From Acidobacteriota bacterium (lineage in GTDB: Bacteria; Acidobacteriota; Terriglobia; Terriglobales; Acidobacteriaceae), in contig JAKART010000044.1 of the NCBI GenBank assembly GCA_021819255.1, positions 1 to 10,485 on the forward strand: a stretch of 10,485 nt of DNA, written 5' to 3'. Shown piece after piece: positions 6,557-10,485 of the stretch (the stretch's first letter is position 1; every line of letters starts with the position of its first letter). Below the pieces are notes generated by a model. It saw only the letters and a program-made list of their open reading frames with translations. It had not been told where the DNA came from and did no database searches. Both the position numbers and the translations under genes were made by a program.

Positions 6557-6783
6557 ACACGGAAGGATCTGCGAATACGAAAGGATCTGCGCAAGGAACA
6601 TCCACCGGGCGGCGCGGTGGCGCTCAGCCGCTGGCGGTTGGATCCGGTGGGGCGCTGCACAGTGGCCGAATCATCGCGCGCCCGCGATGGCGGAGCGGGA
6701 TGGAGCACGGGTCAGCCTTGCTCCTGGCGTGGCTGCCCGATCCGTGGCTTGACTTCGACCTCTTCCTTTTGCGCCTTGGCTGA
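6553..6783 (+). CDS. Possible small ORF overlapping the hemL stop
   Basis: A 76-codon frame starts in an ATGA overlap with the hemL stop, with AGGA 8 nt upstream of the ATG, a layout typical of translational coupling. It ends 5 bp before the dcp stop codon on the other strand. The product begins [15 protein letters not shown], encoded by a two-unit tandem repeat, then is Gly/Arg-rich and ends in a hydrophobic, Trp/Leu-rich stretch ([19 protein letters not shown]). I recognise no domain. The gap between hemL and dcp would otherwise be 232 bp without a gene. It may be a chance frame; the overlap and ribosome site are the only support. A 6-bp hairpin (CCACCG/CGGTGG, 6602-6620) without T tract lies inside it. 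Confidence 0.3.
   Translation: MNTEGSANTKGSAQGTSTGRRGGAQPLAVGSGGALHSGRIIARPRWRSGMEHGSALLLAWLPDPWLDFDLFLLRLG
6556..6591 (+). repeat. Two 18-bp tandem repeat units
   Basis: AACACGGAAGGATCTGCG is followed directly by AATACGAAAGGATCTGCG; the two copies differ at two positions. The array starts on the last base of the hemL stop codon and, if the small ORF is translated, encodes two six-residue units ([12 protein letters not shown]). Confidence 0.8.
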
Positions 6784-6788
6784 AAACC

Positions 6789-9002
6789 TTACTGTGTGTT
6801 GTTGACCAGGCCCAGGTCCTTGAGCATGGGTTCCACGCTGGGCTGGGTGCCCAGCCAGCGGGTGTACATCGTTTCCAGGTCCTCGGTATTGCCGCGCGAG
6901 AGCACCATCCTGCGGAAGCGGTCGCCGTTGGCGCGGGTGAGGCCGCCGTGGTCCTGAAACCACTGGAAGGCATCGTCGTCCAGCATTTGGGTCCAGGCGT
7001 AGGCATAGTAACCGGCTGCGTAACCGTTGGCCCAGATGTGCAGGAAGTAGCTGGAGCGGTAGCGCGGGGGCACCGCCTCGAGATACAGATGGGTGCGCGT
7101 GAGCGCCTGGCGCTCGAACTCGTCCACGTTTTGCAAGGGCGCACCGGTCGGCAACAGGTGCCACTGCATATCCAGCTCGGAGGCGGCCAGCGCCTCTGTA
7201 ACCAGATAGCCTTGGTCGAACTTGGCGGCTTGGCGCATCCTGTCTGCCAGCTCCGGCGGCATGGGAGCGCCGGTCTTGTAGTTCAAGGCGTAGTGGCGGA
7301 AGACCTGCGGATCGCTGGCCCAGTGCTCATTGAACTGGGAGGGAAACTCGACGAAGTCGCGGGGCGTGTTGGTGCCGGAGAGGCTGGGGTATTCGGTATC
7401 GGCGAACATACCGTTCAGCCCATGGCCGAACTCATGGAACATGGTGGTGACGTCAGAGAAGCTGAGCAACGCGGGCTGACCGGGAGCGGGCTTGGTGAAG
7501 TTGGCCACGTTGTAGATCACCGGCAGGGTTCCCAGCAGCCTGGATTGGCCGACGAAGTTGTCCATCCAGGCGCCGCCGGCCTTGTTGTCGCGCTTGAAGT
7601 AATCAAAGTACATCAGCGCCAACGGCTTCTTGTCGGCATCGAAGACCTCATAGACCATCACGTCCGGCTGATAGACGGGGATCTCGGTGCGGCGCTGGAA
7701 GGTGATCCCGTAGAGCTGGTGCGCGGCGTAAAAGACGCCGTCCTGGAGCACGCGGTGCAGCTCGAAGTAGGGCTTCAGCTCCGCCTCATCGACGTCATAC
7801 TGCGCCTTGCGCACCTGTTCCGAGTAGAAGTTCCAGTCCCAGGGACGGACCTGGAAGGAGCTGCTCTCCATGCCGCCGGCCATGCCGCCGGTTTGGCCGC
7901 CGGCGTGGGCTGCGGCCTGCTGGTCGATAAGGGCCTGAATCTGCTTTTGTTCGCTGGCGGCCTTGGCGGTAGCGGGCCCCACCAAAGCGCTCAAGAACTT
8001 CAGCGCGGCCTCCGGGGTCTTCGCCATCTGGTCCTGGAGCGCCCAGGCGGCGTAGTTGGGGTAACCGAGCAGAGCAGCCTTCTGCGCCCGCACCTGGGCC
8101 AGGCGAGCGATGGTGGCGCGGGTGTCATTGGCGTCGCCGCGCTCCGTGCGGGTCCAGGAGTCCTGGAAGAGCTGCATGCGAGTCCGCCGGTTGCTGAGGG
8201 AAGCCAGGTCCGGCTGCTGCGTGGTGTTCTGCAGGGGGATCAACCATCCACTCTCTCCCCGCCCCTTGGCGGAAAGGGCAGCGGAGGCCATTTGCGCGGG
8301 GCTGAGCCCGGCGAGGGAGGCCTGATCCTGGGTGTGGAGGGCAGCCGCTTTGGTTCCGGCCAGCAGCTTGTTGGTAAAGGTATTGGAGAGGACGGCCTCT
8401 TCTTCATTCAGCGTCCTCAGTTTTGCCTTGTTGGCGTCGCTCAGTTTGGCCCCGGCCTTCACAAACTGGCGGTAGTCGACCTCCACCAGGCGCAAGGACT
8501 CGGGGTCCAGGTGCAGCGTGGCGCGCTCCTGATAGATCTTCCGCACCCGCGCGAACAGCCGGTCGTTGAGGTAGATAGCGTCCTGCTGCGCGGCCAGCCT
8601 GGGAGTGACCGCGTCCTGGATCTTCTGCAGCTTGGGATCGGTGTTGGCCTGGGTGATGGCGAAGAAGACTTGCGTCACCCGTCGCAGGAGCTGTCCGGAC
8701 TTCTCCATAGCCACCAGCGTGTTCTCAAAGGTGGGAGGCTCCGAGTTGTTGGCGATGGCCGTAATCTCACGCAGTTGCTCCGCGATGCCGGCCTCGATGG
8801 CCGGCTCATAATCGGAGTCGTGGATCCGGTCAAAGGGTGGAGCCTGGAAGGGCAGCGTGCTGGGCGCGTAGAACGGATTCGACGGCCCGAATCCCGAGGT
8901 GGGTGGAGCTCCATCCGCCTGTCCGCTCTGTGCCGCCGCCATTGAAACTCCGAGCGCCGCCGCCATGATCAATCCGGATACCCTCCCCAAACGCCAATTC
9001 AT
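6789..9002 (-). CDS. dcp: Secreted peptidyl-dipeptidase Dcp-like M3 metallopeptidase
   Basis: This 737-residue zinc peptidase of family M3A removes dipeptides from the C terminus of peptides. Residues 1-24 look like a signal peptide (MNWRLGRVS, a hydrophobic Ala-rich core, cleavage near AAA-QS), so it is probably periplasmic. The catalytic site is [13 protein letters not shown] with His523 and His527, and the third ligand Glu552 lies 29 residues after the first His in [20 protein letters not shown], the form characteristic of Dcp. [14 protein letters not shown] (386-399) and [17 protein letters not shown] near the C terminus are further M3 hallmarks. An insertion at about 365-379 (xxGG repeats) interrupts the helical domain just before the WDW motif. 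ATG 9002 has a good Shine-Dalgarno, TAGGAG, 7 nt upstream. It is divergent from asnS and convergent with hemL. Related M3 oligopeptidases are possible, but the [12 protein letters not shown] block favours Dcp. Confidence 0.93.
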   Translation of the reverse strand: MNWRLGRVSGLIMAAALGVSMAAAQSGQADGAPPTSGFGPSNPFYAPSTLPFQAPPFDRIHDSDYEPAIEAGIAEQLREITAIANNSEPPTFENTLVAMEKSGQLLRRVTQVFFAITQANTDPKLQKIQDAVTPRLAAQQDAIYLNDRLFARVRKIYQERATLHLDPESLRLVEVDYRQFVKAGAKLSDANKAKLRTLNEEEAVLSNTFTNKLLAGTKAAALHTQDQASLAGLSPAQMASAALSAKGRGESGWLIPLQNTTQQPDLASLSNRRTRMQLFQDSWTRTERGDANDTRATIARLAQVRAQKAALLGYPNYAAWALQDQMAKTPEAALKFLSALVGPATAKAASEQKQIQALIDQQAAAHAGGQTGGMAGGMESSSFQVRPWDWNFYSEQVRKAQYDVDEAELKPYFELHRVLQDGVFYAAHQLYGITFQRRTEIPVYQPDVMVYEVFDADKKPLALMYFDYFKRDNKAGGAWMDNFVGQSRLLGTLPVIYNVANFTKPAPGQPALLSFSDVTTMFHEFGHGLNGMFADTEYPSLSGTNTPRDFVEFPSQFNEHWASDPQVFRHYALNYKTGAPMPPELADRMRQAAKFDQGYLVTEALAASELDMQWHLLPTGAPLQNVDEFERQALTRTHLYLEAVPPRYRSSYFLHIWANGYAAGYYAYAWTQMLDDDAFQWFQDHGGLTRANGDRFRRMVLSRGNTEDLETMYTRWLGTQPSVEPMLKDLGLVNNTQ
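7873..7908 (-). repeat. 12-bp periodic repeat inside dcp
   Basis: CCGCCGG occurs at 7873, 7885 and 7897, exactly 12 bp apart, each followed by five variable bases. Read on the minus strand it encodes a four-residue unit, [12 protein letters not shown], in a flexible insert of the peptidase. Confidence 0.75.
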
Positions 9003-9009
9003 CGCAAGA

Positions 9010-9015
9010 CTCCTA
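9010..9015 (-). promoter_or_regulatory. Ribosome binding site of dcp
   Basis: TAGGAG on the minus strand lies 7 nt before the ATG at 9002 and fixes the dcp start. It is the clearest Shine-Dalgarno in the window and contrasts with hemL and asnS, which have none. Confidence 0.8.
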
Positions 9016-9037
9016 TCCCCATGAACCTACAGCTTCA

Positions 9038-9059
9038 CCGAGGGGAAAACAACCCTCGG
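9038..9059. promoter_or_regulatory. 7-bp inverted repeat in the dcp/asnS intergenic region
   Basis: CCGAGGG and CCCTCGG are exact complements around an 8-nt A-rich loop, midway in the 78-bp gap between the two divergent starts and just upstream of the asnS -10 box. It could be an operator for either gene or a hairpin in the dcp leader RNA. Confidence 0.4.
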
Positions 9060-9066
9060 TCGCGCG

Positions 9067-9072
9067 TACACT
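9067..9072 (+). promoter_or_regulatory. Candidate -10 box of asnS, leaderless layout
   Basis: TACACT ends 8 nt before the asnS ATG (TACACTGGTCGAGCATG) with no Shine-Dalgarno between. The arrangement matches hemL closely. No clear -35 is visible; the expected position falls in the inverted repeat. Confidence 0.5.
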
Positions 9073-9080
9073 GGTCGAGC

Positions 9081-10485
9081 ATGGCTATCGAGAACAAAGT
9101 CACCCTCAACCCTTCTTCTCCTCCCTCTGTCTCGTCTGCAAGCCGCATCACCACCATCGCGGAGATCGGAGAGCACGTGGACGAGCGGGTGACGCTGCGC
9201 GGCTGGCTGTACAATCTGCGCGCCTCCGGCAAGCTGCTGTTTCCCATCTTTCGTGACGGCAGTGGGACGATTCAGGGTATCGCGCCCAAGGCAGAGGTGC
9301 CGGAACGGGTCTTTGAGACGTTGAAGACGCTGACCCTGGAGTCCTCGCTGATGGTGACAGGAAGGGTGCGGGCTGACAGCCGGGCGCCTTCCGGCTTCGA
9401 GCTGGACGTGGAGGATCTGACCGTCATCCAGCGCGTCCCGGAGGAGACGCCGTATCCGATTCAGCTCAAAGGGGCCGGAGTTGACTTTCTGATGGAGCAC
9501 CGTCATCTCTGGATCCGCACACCGCGCCAGTCGGCGATTCTGAGGGTACGGGCGACGATCATGCGCGCAGCGGCGGAGTTCTTTGACAACCGCGGGTTCG
9601 TCCGCACCGATCCACCCATTCTGACGCCGAACGCCTGCGAGGGAACCTCCGAGCTCTTCGAGATGGAGTACTTCGACGAGGGCAAGGCGTATCTTACGCA
9701 GTCCGGCCAGCTCTACGTGGAAGCCACGGCAATGGCGCTGGGCCGGGTGTACTCCTTTGGGCCCACCTTCCGTGCGGAAAAGTCCAAGACGCGCCGGCAC
9801 CTGACCGAGTTCTGGATGATCGAGCCGGAGGTGACCTACTTGGACCTGGATGGGCTGATGAATCTGGCCGAGTGCTTCCTGACGCACATCGTCCGGCGGG
9901 CTCTGGAGGCGCACACCGCGGATCTGAAGATCATCGGCAAGGATGTGACCAAGCTGGAAGCGGTGATCGCCGGCTCTGCCCCCAATGACTGTGTGGACGG
10001 CAGAGAGCTGCGCAGCGGCTTTCCCCGCCTGAGCTACGACCAGGCGCACGCCATGCTGATCGAAGCCCACCAGCGCGGTTTGCTGGAGAGCGCGCATCGT
10101 TATGGCGATGACTTTGGCTCCCCGGATGAGACCTACCTCAGCTCGCAGTTCGCCAAGCCAGTCATGGTGCATCGCTATCCGGCCAACGTAAAGGCTTTCT
10201 ACATGCAGCCGGATCCGCTGGACCCGAGCAAGGCGCTGTGCGTGGACGTTCTGGCCCCGGAGGGCTACGGAGAGATCATTGGAGGCTCGCAGCGCGTCGA
10301 CGACTACGATCTGCTGCGGCGCCGCATTGAAGAGCATCATCTGCCCCTGGAGGCTTTCAAGTGGTATCTGGACCTGCGCCGTTATGGCAGCGTGCCGCAC
10401 TCCGGCTTCGGCATGGGCATCGAGCGCTGCGTGGCGTGGATCTGCGGACTGGAGCACATCCGCGAGACGATTCCGTTCGCCCGAA
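9081..10485 (+). CDS. asnS: Asparaginyl-tRNA synthetase, 3' end cut by the window
   Basis: 468 codons are visible of a class IIb synthetase that charges tRNA-Asn with asparagine in the cytoplasm. Residues about 20-120 form the OB-fold anticodon-binding domain ([30 protein letters not shown]). The catalytic core carries motif 1 around 155-180 ([20 protein letters not shown]), CEGTSELF (187-194), [11 protein letters not shown], motif 2 ([20 protein letters not shown], 230-249) and motif 3 ([20 protein letters not shown], 442-461). [10 protein letters not shown] resembles the Bacillus/Thermus-type AsnRS more than the E. coli AENSNTSRHL form. The frame is open to the window end at RETIPFAR, about seven codons short of a normal C terminus. 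The N terminus has about 20 Ser/Pro-rich residues before the OB fold. ATG 9081 is the only good start. Its presence suggests that Asn-tRNA is made directly, not only by the amidotransferase route. Confidence 0.96.
   Translation, partial: MAIENKVTLNPSSPPSVSSASRITTIAEIGEHVDERVTLRGWLYNLRASGKLLFPIFRDGSGTIQGIAPKAEVPERVFETLKTLTLESSLMVTGRVRADSRAPSGFELDVEDLTVIQRVPEETPYPIQLKGAGVDFLMEHRHLWIRTPRQSAILRVRATIMRAAAEFFDNRGFVRTDPPILTPNACEGTSELFEMEYFDEGKAYLTQSGQLYVEATAMALGRVYSFGPTFRAEKSKTRRHLTEFWMIEPEVTYLDLDGLMNLAECFLTHIVRRALEAHTADLKIIGKDVTKLEAVIAGSAPNDCVDGRELRSGFPRLSYDQAHAMLIEAHQRGLLESAHRYGDDFGSPDETYLSSQFAKPVMVHRYPANVKAFYMQPDPLDPSKALCVDVLAPEGYGEIIGGSQRVDDYDLLRRRIEEHHLPLEAFKWYLDLRRYGSVPHSGFGMGIERCVAWICGLEHIRETIPFAR

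Noticed and set aside
6948..8945. 665-codon open frame on the plus strand
   Set aside because: It is the antisense shadow of dcp; the sequence is Gly/Val/Leu-rich with no motif, while the opposite strand encodes a full M3 peptidase.
9027..10457. 476-codon open frame on the minus strand
   Set aside because: It is antisense to asnS, whose synthetase motifs are unambiguous on the plus strand.
1..10485. CRISPR array, tRNA, rRNA or defence/biosynthetic cluster
   Set aside because: I found no spaced direct repeats beyond the two short tandem arrays, no tRNA-like cloverleaf that I could trace, and all well-supported genes are housekeeping or general-purpose.

Overview
This 10.5 kb window is GC-rich bacterial chromosome with mostly housekeeping genes and no plasmid, phage, CRISPR or rRNA/tRNA content that I can see. 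The MerR-type regulator, the secreted Dcp-like M3 peptidase, the zinc-ribbon M50 protease and the AsnRS with an [10 protein letters not shown] motif 2 suggest a Gram-negative soil-type bacterium, possibly Acidobacteriota. That assignment is an impression from protein style, not a demonstrated placement.

Layout, left to right: the N-terminal piece of a probable MurJ/MviN-type flippase (minus, cut by the window edge), a MerR-family regulator (minus), a YqjM-like old yellow enzyme (minus), an M50 site-2-type membrane protease with an N-terminal zinc ribbon (plus), a 433-bp non-coding gap holding a 116-bp imperfect palindrome, purM (minus), hemL (plus), a possible 76-codon ORF overlapping the hemL stop (plus), a signal-peptide-bearing peptidyl-dipeptidase Dcp (minus), and asnS (plus, about seven codons short of its end at the window edge). 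asnS is the real gene at the right end; the long open frame antisense to it is a shadow.

Strands alternate, so most genes look monocistronic. There are three divergent pairs (OYE/M50, purM/hemL, dcp/asnS) with 79-127 bp between them on the starts used here, and two convergent pairs (M50/purM and hemL/dcp). The genes belong to unrelated processes: envelope, redox, regulated proteolysis, purine synthesis, tetrapyrrole synthesis, peptide degradation and translation. I see no dedicated defence or biosynthetic system.

The points most worth a second look are: the palindrome, whose end supplies the purM stop codon and which looks like a TA-flanked MITE; a purM lacking the usual N-terminal YxDAGV motif and carrying a Pro/Ala-rich extension; near-identical -10-to-start layouts for hemL and asnS that imply leaderless transcripts; and a perfect 9-bp hairpin directly in front of the MurJ-like gene.
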